Source: Microbispora siamensis (GTDB lineage: Bacteria > Actinomycetota > Actinomycetes > Streptosporangiales > Streptosporangiaceae). From it: 64,000 bases of DNA. The notes beneath the pieces are model-generated. The model was not told the origin of the DNA and did no database searches. It saw nothing but the letters and a program-made list of their open reading frames with translations. The position numbers and the translations under genes were made by a program. Location of the stretch: assembly GCF_016863095.1 (NCBI RefSeq), contig NZ_BOOF01000033.1, forward strand, positions 93,605-157,604, written 5' to 3'. Shown here one piece after another: positions 1 through 8,441 of the stretch (positions are counted from its first letter, which is position 1; each line of letters opens with the position of its first letter).

Positions 1-183
1 CCCCTCGCGCTGCGCATGCTGAAGGGCGCGCTCAACGCGGTGACCGACGGCGCGGCCGGCATGCAGCAGTTCGCCGGCGACGCGACGCTGATCTACTACA
101 TGAGCGAGGAGGCCCAGGAGGGCCGCGACGCGTTCAAGGAGAAGCGCAAGCCGGACTTCTCGAAGTTCCCCCGCCGCCCGTAG
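1..183 (+). CDS. menB: 1,4-dihydroxy-2-naphthoyl-CoA synthase, C-terminal part (MenB)
   Basis: Only the last 60 codons lie in the window; the gene begins upstream. The frame reads [17 protein letters not shown], then a [20 protein letters not shown] segment, and ends SKFPRRP. This is the characteristic C-terminal tail of MenB, the crotonase-family enzyme that cyclises o-succinylbenzoyl-CoA to 1,4-dihydroxy-2-naphthoyl-CoA in menaquinone synthesis. It lies 133 bp upstream of menD on the same strand, in keeping with a men cluster. The family assignment is firm even from the tail alone, because the [14 protein letters not shown] block that caps the neighbouring subunit is diagnostic. Confidence 0.9.
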   Translation, partial: PLALRMLKGALNAVTDGAAGMQQFAGDATLIYYMSEEAQEGRDAFKEKRKPDFSKFPRRP

Positions 184-316
184 AAGGGCGAGCGATGACG
201 GCGGCCTCTCCGTTTTGCCGTACGCTTGCGGCTGCGGGAACGGGAGGAGACGGGCGGGTGGACAGGAACCGGGCCGGTCTGGGCGTTCTGAATCTGGGCG
301 TTCTGGAGGCGCGGCG

Positions 317-1966
317 GTGAACCCGGCGACCGCCCTCTCGACCGTCCTGATCGACGAACTGGTGCGTTGCGGGGTCACCGACGTGGTGCTCGCCCCGGGC
401 TCCCGGTCGGCGCCGCTGGCGCTCGCCGCGCACGCCGACTCGCGGGTGCGGCTGCACGTGCGCGTCGACGAGCGGTCGGCCTCGTACGTCGCGCTCGGCC
501 TGGCCAAGCGGTCCGAGCGCCCGGTGGCCCTGATCTGCACGTCGGGCACGGCGGCGGCCAACTTCCACCCCGCCGTGATCGAGGCGTCCGAGTCGGGCGT
601 GCCGCTGCTCGTGCTGACCGCCGACCGGCCGCCCGAGCTGCGCGGCACCGGCGCCAACCAGACGATCGACCAGATCAAGCTGTACGGCTCGGCCGTGCGC
701 TGGTTCGCCGAGGTCGGCGTGCCGGAGGAGCGGCCGGGCCAGGTGGCCTACTGGCGGTCGCTGGTGTGCCGGGCCTGCCAGCGCGCCGCCGGGCCGCCGG
801 ATCCCGGGCCCGTCCACCTCAACGTGGCCTTCCGCGAGCCGCTGATCCCCGACGGCGACGCGAGCTGGTGCGAGCCGCTGGACGGCGACGCCTCCGGCGC
901 GTGGTTCCGGGCGCGGGTCGCGCCGCCCTCCGCCGCCCTGCACATCCCGCCGACCCGGCGCGGGGTGCTGATCGTCGGCGACGGCGCCGCCAACGTGCGG
1001 CGATACGTCGCCGCGGCGGGCATGGCGGGCTGGCCCGTGCTGTCGGAGCCCAACGGCGGCGGCCGGTACGGCGACCACGCCATCTCGACCTACCACTTCC
1101 TGCTGGGCGACCAGGAGTGGGCCGACGCCCACCGGCCCGACGTCGTGGTCACCCTCGGCCGCCCCGGCCTGTCGCGCCCGCTGCTGTCGTGGCTGCGCCG
1201 GGCCGAGGAGCACATCGTGGTGGCCCCCGACCTGACCCGGTGGCCCGACCCGACCCGCTCGGCGACCCAGGTGGCCCAGGCCGTGGAGATCCCCATCGCG
1301 GCCGGTGGGGACGCCTGGCTGCGTGCCTGGCGGCACGCCGACCACGTGGCCCGCGAGGCGATCGACGCCGTGCTCGACTCCTCCGGGCTGACCGAGCCGC
1401 GGCTGGCCAGGGACCTCGCCGAGGTGCTGCCCAACGGCTCGCTGCTGTTCTGCGGGTCCTCCATGCCGATCCGCGACCTCGACCAGGCCATGCGCCCCCG
1501 GCGGGGGCTGCGGCTGATGGCCAACCGGGGCGCGTCGGGCATCGACGGCCTGGTCTCCACCGCCGTCGGGGCCGCGCTCGCCCACAACGGCCCGGCGTAC
1601 GCGCTGATCGGCGACCTCACGCTGCTGCACGACCAGAACGGCCTGATCCTCGGCCCGCGCGAGCCCCGGCCCGACCTGTGCCTGGTGGTGGTGAACAACG
1701 ACGGCGGCGGGATCTTCTCGCTGCTGCCGCAGGCCGCGCTCGAGGACCCGTTCGAGCGGGTCTTCGGCACCCCCCACGGGGTGGATCTCGGCTACCTGGC
1801 CGCCGCGAGCGGCCTGCCGTACGCGCTGGTCGAGGACCCGGAGGAGCTGTCCAGGGCGATCAAGGGGGACGGCCTGCGAATCGTGGAGGCACGCACCGAC
1901 CGGGTGGGCAACGCGGCCGTCCACGTCGCGATGCGCGACGCCGTACGCGCGGCGATGCGCGACTGA
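317..1966 (+). CDS. menD: 2-succinyl-5-enolpyruvyl-6-hydroxy-3-cyclohexene-1-carboxylate synthase (MenD)
   Basis: ThDP-dependent enzyme of about 549 residues that joins isochorismate and 2-oxoglutarate in menaquinone synthesis. Seen in the sequence: the N-terminal ThDP domain with VLAPGSRSAPLALA, the TSGTAAANFHPAVIEA segment, LTADRPPELRGTGANQTIDQ, and the C-terminal cofactor-binding region GDLTLLHDQNGL followed by VVVNNDGGGIFSLL. I chose GTG 317 because GGAGG at 305-309 sits 7 nt upstream and NPATALSTVLIDELV is where homology should begin. The frame is open further upstream to a TTG at 215, but that extension looks non-conserved. Length matches the family. Its partner menF lies at 18.8-20.1 kb. 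Confidence 0.95.
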   Translation: MNPATALSTVLIDELVRCGVTDVVLAPGSRSAPLALAAHADSRVRLHVRVDERSASYVALGLAKRSERPVALICTSGTAAANFHPAVIEASESGVPLLVLTADRPPELRGTGANQTIDQIKLYGSAVRWFAEVGVPEERPGQVAYWRSLVCRACQRAAGPPDPGPVHLNVAFREPLIPDGDASWCEPLDGDASGAWFRARVAPPSAALHIPPTRRGVLIVGDGAANVRRYVAAAGMAGWPVLSEPNGGGRYGDHAISTYHFLLGDQEWADAHRPDVVVTLGRPGLSRPLLSWLRRAEEHIVVAPDLTRWPDPTRSATQVAQAVEIPIAAGGDAWLRAWRHADHVAREAIDAVLDSSGLTEPRLARDLAEVLPNGSLLFCGSSMPIRDLDQAMRPRRGLRLMANRGASGIDGLVSTAVGAALAHNGPAYALIGDLTLLHDQNGLILGPREPRPDLCLVVVNNDGGGIFSLLPQAALEDPFERVFGTPHGVDLGYLAAASGLPYALVEDPEELSRAIKGDGLRIVEARTDRVGNAAVHVAMRDAVRAAMRD

Positions 1967-2093
1967 TCGTCTTCCGGTCGGAGGCGGGGCGGGCCCGTCC
2001 TCCTAACGGGTTACCGGCCTTGGTCCTTTCGGCGGATGCCGCACCCCCGGGGCGACGGCAGAATGGGTGCTGTTACCGCGTTGAGGGAGTGAG

Positions 2094-2735
2094 ATGCACG
2101 TCGACGAGTGGCTGCAGACCATCCCGTCCGTATGGGTCTACGTGCTCGTGGGCGCCGTCATCGGGCTGGAGAGCCTGGGCATCCCGCTCCCGGGTGAGAT
2201 CGTGCTGGTGAGCGCCGCGCTGCTGTCGTCCAGAGGGGTCGTGGACCCCGTGGTCCTCGGGCTCTGCGCGAGCGGCGGCGCGATCGTGGGGGACTCCATC
2301 GGCTACCTGATCGGCCGCAAGGGCGGACGGGCGCTGTTCGACCGGCTGGGACGGCGCTTCCCCAAGCACTTCGGCCCCGCGCACATCGCCAAGGCGGAGC
2401 ACATGTTCAACCGCCACGGGATGTGGGCGGTGTTCTTCGGCCGCTTCATCGCCCTGCTGCGGATCCTCGCGGGGCCGCTGGCCGGGGCCCTGCACATGCC
2501 CTACTGGCGCTTCCTCGTCGCCAACGTCCTCGGCGGCGTCGCCTGGGCCGGCGGGACCACGGCCGCGATCTACTACCTGGGCATGGTGGCCGACAAGTGG
2601 CTCAAGGGCTTCTCGTGGGTGGGGCTGGTGATCGCCGTCCTGGTCGGCCTGGGCACCACGGTGTGGCTCAAGCGCAAGGCCGCCAAGGCGGTGGGCGAGG
2701 AGGAGAGCGTGCCGGAGACCGTCAGCGCCTCGTAA
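2094..2735 (+). CDS. DedA family membrane protein
   Basis: Polytopic inner-membrane protein of 213 residues. Family features are visible in order: ESLGIPLPGEIVL near residue 25 (conserved PGE), GAIVGDSIGYLIGRKGG around 62-78, FFGRFIALLRILAGPLAG around 118-136 with the conserved arginines, and a final NVLGGVAWA helix. DedA proteins are tied to membrane homeostasis and proton-motive-force dependent lipid or ion transport; some members act as undecaprenyl-phosphate or phospholipid flippases. The substrate here cannot be told. The start has a GGGAGTG ribosome-binding site directly upstream. The C-terminus is a short basic/acidic cytoplasmic tail. The gene is monocistronic by appearance, with a hairpin following it. 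Confidence 0.9.
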   Translation: MHVDEWLQTIPSVWVYVLVGAVIGLESLGIPLPGEIVLVSAALLSSRGVVDPVVLGLCASGGAIVGDSIGYLIGRKGGRALFDRLGRRFPKHFGPAHIAKAEHMFNRHGMWAVFFGRFIALLRILAGPLAGALHMPYWRFLVANVLGGVAWAGGTTAAIYYLGMVADKWLKGFSWVGLVIAVLVGLGTTVWLKRKAAKAVGEEESVPETVSAS

Positions 2736-2756
2736 CGCGCCGTCCGTTTTCCGCCA

Positions 2757-2778
2757 GCCTTCCGGACGGCCGGAAGGC
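2757..2778 (+). terminator. Hairpin after dedA-like gene
   Basis: Perfect 9-bp inverted repeat GCCTTCCGG / CCGGAAGGC with a 4-nt loop (ACGG), 21 nt after the dedA-type stop codon and only 12 nt before the next ATG. There is no T-run, which is normal for actinobacterial terminators. It could also lie in the 5' leader of the DUF1203 gene. Confidence 0.5.
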
Positions 2779-2790
2779 CACGATGAGGGC

Positions 2791-3321
2791 ATGGCGTTCG
2801 AGATCAGGGCCATCGAGCCCGACGTGCTTGACCAGCTCAGGAAGACCGACGACGCCGGGCGCCGGCCGCGCCGGATCGTCGAGGAGGAGGGCGGCAACCC
2901 GCTGCGCTGCTGCCTGCGCCGCTCCCGGCCCGGGGAGGCGGTCCTGCTCGCGGCCTACGCGCCGCTGCGCCGCTGGGCGCTGGAGACCGGCGCCGACCCC
3001 GGGGCGTACGAGGAGGTCGGGCCGGTGTTCGTCCACGAGGAGCCGTGCGAGGGACCGGAGCCCGGCTATCCGGCGGCCATGGGCGGCCCGCGGCGGGTCT
3101 TCCGCACCTACCGCGCCGACGGCTCCATTCTGAACGGGCACCTCGTGGAGGCGCACCAGTCGGCCGACCCCGTCGCGGCGTCGATCCTGCTGGACACCCT
3201 GCTGGAGGACCCGGAGACGGCGGTGGTCCACGTGCGGGCCGTGGAGTTCGGCTGTTTCCTGTTCGAGGTACGGCGCGGCGTGTTGGAGAATCCCACTACG
3301 AGCGGCGCGCCGGTTCGTTGA
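2791..3321 (+). CDS. DUF1203 domain-containing protein
   Basis: 176-residue cytoplasmic protein with no signal peptide or membrane segment. It matches the DUF1203 pattern: PLRCCLRRSRPGEAVLLAAYAPL near the N-terminus, then EEVGPVFVHEEPC, a GYP segment, RRVFRTYRADGSILNG, and the closing VVHVRAVEFGCFLFEVRRG. The function of the family is unknown; the conserved cysteines and histidine (FVHEEPCE) suggest metal binding, but that is inference. The start at ATG 2791 has only a weak GAGGG nearby. It is followed by 72 bp before the next gene and shows no clear operon partner. Confidence 0.8.
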   Translation: MAFEIRAIEPDVLDQLRKTDDAGRRPRRIVEEEGGNPLRCCLRRSRPGEAVLLAAYAPLRRWALETGADPGAYEEVGPVFVHEEPCEGPEPGYPAAMGGPRRVFRTYRADGSILNGHLVEAHQSADPVAASILLDTLLEDPETAVVHVRAVEFGCFLFEVRRGVLENPTTSGAPVR

Positions 3322-3393
3322 GGTGAACGAAGCAGCGGCGGGAAAGGACGCCTAGCGTTCGGGCAACGGCCCGGCGACGAAAGGACCCCTCCG

Positions 3394-4713
3394 ATGGCTG
3401 ACGTGGCAGGACGATGGCAGACCCGGCTCGGTGAGCTGATCGCCGAGTACGAGGTCCCCGGAGCGACCCTGGCCTACCTGCACGAGGGAGAGGTCCACGA
3501 GTTCGCCGCCGGGGTGCTCAACGTCGCCACCGGCGTCGAGGCGACCCCCGACTCGCTCTTCCAGATCGGCTCGATCACCAAGCTGTGGACCTCGACGCAG
3601 ATCATGCTGCTCGTCGAGCAGGGACGGGTCACCCTCGACACCCCGGTGCGGGAGATCCTGCCGGAGTTCAAGGTGGCCGACCCGGAGGTGACCAAGACGG
3701 TCACCCTCCGGCACCTGCTGTCGCACACCTCGGGCATCGACGGCGACCTGTTCCTCGACACCGGCCGGGGCGACGACTGCCTGGAGAAGTACGTCGAGGC
3801 GTGCGCGGACCTCGCCCAGAACCACCCGCTCGGCGCCACCCAGTCGTACTGCAACTCCGGCTTCTCGGTGGCGGGGCGGGTGGTCGAGCGCCTGACCGGT
3901 CAGGTGTGGGACGCCGCGCTGCGCGAGCAGGTCGTCGAGCCGCTGGGCCTGACCCACACCTGGACTCTGCCGGAGGACGTCCTGCGCTTCCGCGCGGCCA
4001 TGGGCCACATGGGCGGCGCGCCCGCGCCGATGTGGGGCCTGATGCGCTCGGCCGGGCCCGCCGGGCTGATCTGCGCCCGCGCCGCCGACGTCGTGGCCTT
4101 CGCCCGCGCCCATCTCGAAGGCGGCCTGCTGGCCGACCCGCGGGCGATGTGGGAGCCGCAGGTGGACGTCCCCAACCCGCACACACTGGGCAGGCAGTGG
4201 GGGATCGGCTGGATTCTGGACGAGTGGGACGGCCACCGGGTGATCTCCCACGGCGGCAACACGATCGGCCAGGCGGCCATGCTCTGGGCGGTCCCCGACT
4301 CGGGCACGGCCGTGTGCGTGCTGGCCAACGGCGGCCATACCTCCGCCTTCCAGCACGCGGTGGCCACCGAGTTGTTCGCCGACCTGCTCGGCCTGGCCGT
4401 CCCGCCCGTGCTCGGCCCGCCGGCCGAGCCGTACGAGACCGACGTTGAGCGGTACGCCGGCGTCTACGAGCGGGCCGGCATGCGCATCACGATGACCGTG
4501 CGCGACGGGGTGCTCGCGACGCACATGGAGGCCACCGGGGCCCTCGCCGGGGCGCAGCCGCCCATGGACGTCGACCTCGTTCCGGTGGACGACGTCACCT
4601 TCGTCGGCCGCCCGCAGGGGCAGCCCGACTGGTGGTCGGCGGTGTTCTTCCGGCTCGCCGACGGCACGCCGTACGTCCACCTCGGCGCGCGGGCCACGCC
4701 CAGGATCGGCTGA
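3394..4713 (+). CDS. Serine hydrolase, beta-lactamase class C/PBP4* fold
   Basis: 439-residue protein of the beta-lactamase-related serine hydrolase family. All three active-site motifs are present: S60-I-T-K63 in FQIGSITK, Y152-C-N154 in SYCNSGF, and HGG in ISHGGNTIG near residue 285. A C-terminal lipocalin-like extension follows. No signal peptide is visible, so it is probably a cytoplasmic esterase or D-aminopeptidase-like enzyme rather than a secreted beta-lactamase. An AAGGA box precedes ATG 3394. The next gene, a PucR regulator, begins 9 nt after its stop, so the two are probably co-transcribed and the regulator may control this hydrolase. Confidence 0.88.
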   Translation: MADVAGRWQTRLGELIAEYEVPGATLAYLHEGEVHEFAAGVLNVATGVEATPDSLFQIGSITKLWTSTQIMLLVEQGRVTLDTPVREILPEFKVADPEVTKTVTLRHLLSHTSGIDGDLFLDTGRGDDCLEKYVEACADLAQNHPLGATQSYCNSGFSVAGRVVERLTGQVWDAALREQVVEPLGLTHTWTLPEDVLRFRAAMGHMGGAPAPMWGLMRSAGPAGLICARAADVVAFARAHLEGGLLADPRAMWEPQVDVPNPHTLGRQWGIGWILDEWDGHRVISHGGNTIGQAAMLWAVPDSGTAVCVLANGGHTSAFQHAVATELFADLLGLAVPPVLGPPAEPYETDVERYAGVYERAGMRITMTVRDGVLATHMEATGALAGAQPPMDVDLVPVDDVTFVGRPQGQPDWWSAVFFRLADGTPYVHLGARATPRIG

Positions 4714-4722
4714 GGCGGGGGG

Positions 4723-6318
4723 ATGACCGCACGGCCGCGCGCCAGCCTGCGCCGGGTCCTGGAGGACCTCGGCAGCACCGTGCTCGACGTGGCCGCCTCA
4801 CCCGGTGACCTCGACGCCGAGGTCACCGGGGTGCACATCTACGACCCCCTGGACGAGCCGCTGCTTCAGGAGGGGGCTCTCGTGCTCGCCGTCGGGGTGG
4901 ACTCGGCCGAGCGGGTCCGGGCCCTGCTGGACGCGGCCGGTCCGGCGGCAGGCGTCGTCGTCAAGCAGCCGGTGGAGGTGGACGAGCCGCTCCGCGCGAA
5001 GGTCCTGGAGACCGGCGTCGCGGTGCTCGGCCTCACCCGCGCCGCCTCCTGGGCCCAGGTGGCCGCGCTGCTGCGCTCCCTGCTGGCCGAGCTCCGGGGC
5101 GAAGGCGATCTCGCGGAGCCAGGACAGCCCCCGCCGGACGGCCTGTTCTCGCTGGCCAACGCCGTGTGCGCGCTGCTGGACGCGCCGGTGACCATCGAGG
5201 ACCGCTCCTCGCGGGTGCTGGCGTACTCCGAGCGGCAGGAGGAGGCCGACGCCGGGCGGGTGGCGACCGTGCTCGGCCGCCAGGTGCCGGAGCGGTATCG
5301 GCGGATGCTGGAGGAAGGAGGCGTCTTCCGCCGGCTCTACCAGAGCCGCGAGCCGATCTACATCGAACTCGACGACGAGGGGATCAACCGGGCGGCGGTG
5401 GCCGTCCGCTCGGGGGACGAGATCCTCGGCTCCATCTGGGCCGCGGTGCGCGAGCCGCTGAGCGAGCAGCGGCGGCGCGCCCTCGCCGACGCCGCCAAGA
5501 TCGTCGCGTTGCAGCTCCTGCGGCAGCGCGCCGGGGCCGACACCAGCAGGCGGCTGCGCGCCGACCTGCTGTCGACCGTGCTCGCCGGCGGGCGCGACGC
5601 GGCGGAGGCGGCGGGCCGGCTGGGCGTCGCGAGCGAGCACCTGTGCGTGCTCGCGGCCCAGCTCACCGAGGAGACGTACGACGACGCCGCCCGGCTGGAG
5701 GGCGACCGGCAGCGGTTCTGCGATGCTCTCGCCCTGCACGTCGGGGCCATCCACCCGAAGGCCGCCGCCGCGCTGGTCGGTTCCGTCGCCTACGCCGTGC
5801 TGCCTCTGCAGGCCGGCGGGCAGGAGGAGACGCGGGCCGTGAGCGTGGCGGAGAGTTTCCTGACCAGGGTCGGCCCCCGGCACGCGGCCAACATCGGCGT
5901 GGGGCGCCTGGCGGCCGACCTCACCGAGGTGGCGCGCTCGCGGTCCGACGCCGACCGCGCGCTGCGGGTGCTGCGCGCCAGGGGCGCCTCCGGCCAGGTG
6001 GCCGGGTATACGAGCGTGCACTTCGAGGCGTTGCTGCTCCAGCTGTCCGATCTGGTCAGGGCGGACAAGCAGGCGCCCACAGGGCCGTACGAGCGGCTGC
6101 TCGCGTACGACGCCGAGCACGGCAGCGAGCTGGTCGCCACCCTGCGGGCCTACCTGGACGCCTTCGGCGATGTCAACGCCGCCGCCGCGCGGGTCCACGT
6201 GCACCCCAACACCTTCCGCTACCGCCTCAAGCGGCTGACGGAGATCGGCGGGCTGGACCTGGCCGACCCCGACGCGCGGCTCGGCGTCATGCTCCAGATG
6301 CGGATCTTCGGCCGATAG
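4723..6318 (+). CDS. PucR family transcriptional regulator
   Basis: 531-residue regulator. The N-terminal purine-catabolism-regulator-like domain (VTGVHIYDPLDEPLLQEGALVLAVG) is followed by a CdaR GGDEF-like central region (about residues 270-440) and a C-terminal PucR-type helix-turn-helix: AYLDAFGDVNAAAARVHVHPNTFRYRLKRL. Such proteins commonly control purine, amino-acid or organic-acid catabolism, often of adjacent genes. ATG 4723 follows a GGGGGG run and lies 9 nt after the hydrolase stop, implying an operon. The effector is unknown. A strong hairpin 34 nt after the stop marks the probable transcript end. Confidence 0.9.
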   Translation: MTARPRASLRRVLEDLGSTVLDVAASPGDLDAEVTGVHIYDPLDEPLLQEGALVLAVGVDSAERVRALLDAAGPAAGVVVKQPVEVDEPLRAKVLETGVAVLGLTRAASWAQVAALLRSLLAELRGEGDLAEPGQPPPDGLFSLANAVCALLDAPVTIEDRSSRVLAYSERQEEADAGRVATVLGRQVPERYRRMLEEGGVFRRLYQSREPIYIELDDEGINRAAVAVRSGDEILGSIWAAVREPLSEQRRRALADAAKIVALQLLRQRAGADTSRRLRADLLSTVLAGGRDAAEAAGRLGVASEHLCVLAAQLTEETYDDAARLEGDRQRFCDALALHVGAIHPKAAAALVGSVAYAVLPLQAGGQEETRAVSVAESFLTRVGPRHAANIGVGRLAADLTEVARSRSDADRALRVLRARGASGQVAGYTSVHFEALLLQLSDLVRADKQAPTGPYERLLAYDAEHGSELVATLRAYLDAFGDVNAAAARVHVHPNTFRYRLKRLTEIGGLDLADPDARLGVMLQMRIFGR

Positions 6319-6351
6319 CGCGCCGCCTCGGCATGGCGGCCAGGGCGTAGT

Positions 6352-6376
6352 GGCGCGCCCGGTTCCCGGGCGTGCC
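6352..6376 (+). terminator. Hairpin terminator after PucR gene
   Basis: An 11-bp stem, GGCGCGCCCGG / CCGGGCGTGCC, with one G-T wobble and a 3-nt loop (TTC). It begins 33 nt after the PucR stop codon. GC-rich without a T-tract, as usual in actinomycetes. Confidence 0.6.
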
Positions 6377-6440
6377 GTACCGGGACGTCTGTGCCGTGGG
6401 AGCTCGGTGAATCGATCGCCCGGCGCGGGATCGGCAAATG

Positions 6441-6503
6441 CGCAACCGATGGTTGCGTGAAAGGCGGCCTTCCGGATAGCCTCATGTGCAACCAAACGTT
6501 GCA
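6441..6503 (+). promoter_or_regulatory. Two matching 17-bp palindromic operators and promoter for the SRPBCC-ArsR operon
   Basis: Site 1 (6441-6457) is CGCAACC-GAT-GGTTGCG; site 2 (6487-6503) is TGCAAC-CAAAC-GTTGCA. They share the frame nGCAACCnAnsGTTGCn, and their centres are 46 bp apart. A possible promoter lies between them, with -35 TTGCGT at 6453 inside site 1 and -10 TAGCCT at 6477, which would put the transcription start in site 2. Site 2 ends 10 bp before the GTG start. The ArsR-family repressor encoded in the operon is the natural candidate to bind here (inference). Confidence 0.6.
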
Positions 6504-6513
6504 GGAGGCTGAC

Positions 6514-6975
6514 GTGGAGTTCGGCACCATCGAGCGCGAGATCTACATCGAGGCGTCCCCGGAGATCGTCTTCGAGGTGGTGAGCAGTCCCGACCACCTC
6601 AAGGAGTGGTGGCCGGACGACGCCAGGTACGAGCCGGCGCCCGGAGCGGCTGGGGAGATCGTCTTCGGTGACCGCGACGCCGGCGGGGCGGTGGTGTCGT
6701 TCACCGTCGTCGACGTGCGGCCCCCGCGGACGTTCTCGTTCCGCTGGACGCACCCGGCCGGCGAGGTGGCGGCCGAGGGCAACTCGCTGCTGGTCACCTT
6801 CGACCTGACCCCCTCGGGCGGCGGGACGCTGCTCAAGATGACCGAGTCCGGCTTCCGCGAGATGGGCTGGGAGGCGGCGGTCCTCGAACAGCAGTACCGC
6901 GAGCATGTCACCGGCTGGGACTTCTACCTGCCGCGGCTGGCGCCGTACGTCGCGACGCTGTGGGTGCGGCCGTGA
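6514..6975 (+). CDS. SRPBCC (AHSA1-type) protein
   Basis: 153-residue START/Bet v1-fold protein: IEREIYIEASPEIVFEVVSSPDHLKEWW at the N-terminus, then GGAVVSFTVVDVRPPRTFSFRW and a C-terminal helix ending WDFYLPRLAPYVA. SRPBCC proteins bind hydrophobic ligands; AHSA1-type members next to ArsR repressors are widespread and mostly uncharacterised. I chose GTG 6514 because GGAGG at 6504-6508 is correctly placed and the fold begins here, although the frame is open to 6391 upstream. Its stop codon overlaps the ArsR start (GTGA), so the two are translationally coupled. Confidence 0.88.
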   Translation: MEFGTIEREIYIEASPEIVFEVVSSPDHLKEWWPDDARYEPAPGAAGEIVFGDRDAGGAVVSFTVVDVRPPRTFSFRWTHPAGEVAAEGNSLLVTFDLTPSGGGTLLKMTESGFREMGWEAAVLEQQYREHVTGWDFYLPRLAPYVATLWVRP

Positions 6976-7322
6976 GCGCCGCGGCAGCCGAGGACGTCGA
7001 CGACGACCTCTGGTCGGCGATCGGAGACCCCACCCGGCGCCGAATGCTCGACCTGCTGCTCGTCGAGGGCGAGGGCACCGCGACCTCGCTGGCCCAGCGG
7101 CTCCCGGTCACCCGGCAGGCGGTGGCCAAGCACCTCGGCGTCCTCGACCGGGTCGGCCTGGTCCGGGGGACGCCGGCGGGCCGGGAGAAGCGCTATCGGG
7201 TGGACGACGTCCAGCTCGCCCGCGCGGTGGCCCAGCTGTCCTCGGTCGGGGCGGCGTGGGACGCCCGGCTGCGGCGGATCAAGCGGATCGCCGAGGCGAT
7301 CCAGCGCACCCAACAGGACTGA
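6972..7322 (+). CDS. ArsR family transcriptional regulator
   Basis: 116-residue winged-helix repressor: DLWSAIGDPTRRRMLDLLL, then the recognition region LPVTRQAVAKHLGVLDRVGLV and a wing ending EKRYRVDDVQL. No metal-binding ELCVCDL-type motif is visible, so it is probably one of the ArsR proteins paired with SRPBCC partners rather than a metal sensor. The start GTG 6972 overlaps the preceding stop by 4 nt; GTG 6960 is an alternative start. It sits between two SRPBCC genes and probably represses the operon through the paired palindromes upstream. Confidence 0.88.
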   Translation: MSAAAAEDVDDDLWSAIGDPTRRRMLDLLLVEGEGTATSLAQRLPVTRQAVAKHLGVLDRVGLVRGTPAGREKRYRVDDVQLARAVAQLSSVGAAWDARLRRIKRIAEAIQRTQQD

Positions 7323-7343
7323 CGAGACCAAGGAGAGCCGAAG

Positions 7344-7787
7344 ATGGCGGACATCCTGCACAGGATCGGCGTCAAGACCACGACGCCGGAGAAGGTGTAC
7401 GACGCGCTGACGACAGTCGAGGGCCTGGCCGGCTGGTGGACCGACGACACGAAGGGGAGCGGCGACGCCGGTGGCGTGCTCGAGTTCCGGTTTCCGGTCG
7501 GCGGCTTCGACATGGAGGTCGTCGAACTGCGGCCGTCCGAGCGGGTGGCGTGGCGGGTGGTCGACGGCCCCGCGGAATGGATCGGGACGACGATCGACTG
7601 GAATCTGCGCCAGGACGGCGACTACACGATCGTGCTGTTCGAGCACCGGGGCTGGAAGGAGCCCGTGGAGTTCATGCACCACTGCAGCACCAAGTGGGCC
7701 ACGTTCCTGATGAGCCTGAAGTCCCTGGTGGAGACCGGCGAGGGCGCACCGGCGCCCCGGGACGTGCAGATCAGTGACTGGCACTGA
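7344..7787 (+). CDS. SRPBCC (AHSA1-type) protein
   Basis: 147-residue START-fold protein, the second of the operon: ILHRIGVKTTTPEKVYDALTTVEGLAGWWTDD, then FRFPVGGFDMEVVELRPSERVAWRVVDG and a C-terminal helix FMHHCSTKWATFLMSLKSLVETG. An AAGGAG box lies just upstream of ATG 7344. It is 21 nt from the ArsR stop, so all three genes form one transcript. Ligand unknown. It resembles proteins often annotated as activator of Hsp90 ATPase homologue 1-like, but there is no Hsp90 evidence here. Confidence 0.87.
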   Translation: MADILHRIGVKTTTPEKVYDALTTVEGLAGWWTDDTKGSGDAGGVLEFRFPVGGFDMEVVELRPSERVAWRVVDGPAEWIGTTIDWNLRQDGDYTIVLFEHRGWKEPVEFMHHCSTKWATFLMSLKSLVETGEGAPAPRDVQISDWH

Positions 7788-7805
7788 GCCGGGCGCACGT
7801 CTTGC

Positions 7806-8429
7806 TCAGCGGGACCGGGGGCGCAGCCCGTCGAGGATGAGCTGGGCGATGTGCCCGGAGCGCTCGCGGCTGGTCTCCGCGCCGGCGTGGCGGATCGCGG
7901 CGAAGGCGCCGGCGACCAGTGCCATCACCTCGTCGACGGTGAGGTCGGGGCGCACGGCGCCGGCCGCGTGCGCGCGCTCCAGCAGGTCCGCGACATGGCG
8001 CGTGAGATCCGCCGCCACATCCGGGGCGGCGGTGCGCAGGTCGAACTCGGCGGCCACCAGGGCGCTCTTCACCGCCACGTTCTCCGCACCGCTGGCCATC
8101 ATCGCGGACAGCAGCGTGAACAGGGCCGCGGGATCGCCGGTCGCGGCCAGCGTCTCCGCTTCCGCCACCAGGTGCCTGAGCTGGTCGGTCGCGACGGCGA
8201 GATACAGCGCTTCCTTTGTCGGGAAGTGCCGGTGGACGGTGCCGGGGCCGACGCCCGCACGGCGGGCGATCTCATCGAGCGAGACGCCGAGACCCTCCGT
8301 CGCGAACAGTTGCTGCGCGGTCCGCAGGACGCGCTCGCGATTGCGGCGCGCGTCGGCCCGCAGCTCCCGGTCGCTCCCGTGCGGTGCCGTCGGGTTCGCC
8401 GCGACTGATCGAGGTGGCTGGCTGGACAT
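7806..8429 (-). CDS. TetR/AcrR family transcriptional regulator
   Basis: 207-residue repressor. N-terminal TetR HTH: ADARRNRERVLRTAQQLFATEG, then SLDEIARRAGVGPGTVHRHFPTKEALYLAVA; the remainder is a helical ligand domain. ATG 8429 (MSSQPPRS) was chosen over a GTG 30 nt upstream. It is divergent from a SnoaL-like gene, and the 122-bp gap carries two copies of a 20-bp direct repeat. The likely target is the divergent gene or itself. Confidence 0.88.
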   Translation of the reverse strand: MSSQPPRSVAANPTAPHGSDRELRADARRNRERVLRTAQQLFATEGLGVSLDEIARRAGVGPGTVHRHFPTKEALYLAVATDQLRHLVAEAETLAATGDPAALFTLLSAMMASGAENVAVKSALVAAEFDLRTAAPDVAADLTRHVADLLERAHAAGAVRPDLTVDEVMALVAGAFAAIRHAGAETSRERSGHIAQLILDGLRPRSR

Positions 8430-8441
8430 GTCGATATGAGT

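Noticed and set aside
134..1924. A 596-codon open frame on the minus strand opposite menD
   Set aside because: It has the His/Arg/Gly-rich low-complexity composition produced by reading the antisense of GC-rich coding DNA. menD on the other strand is certain. The same holds for the long antisense frames opposite the PucR, leuA and LuxR genes.
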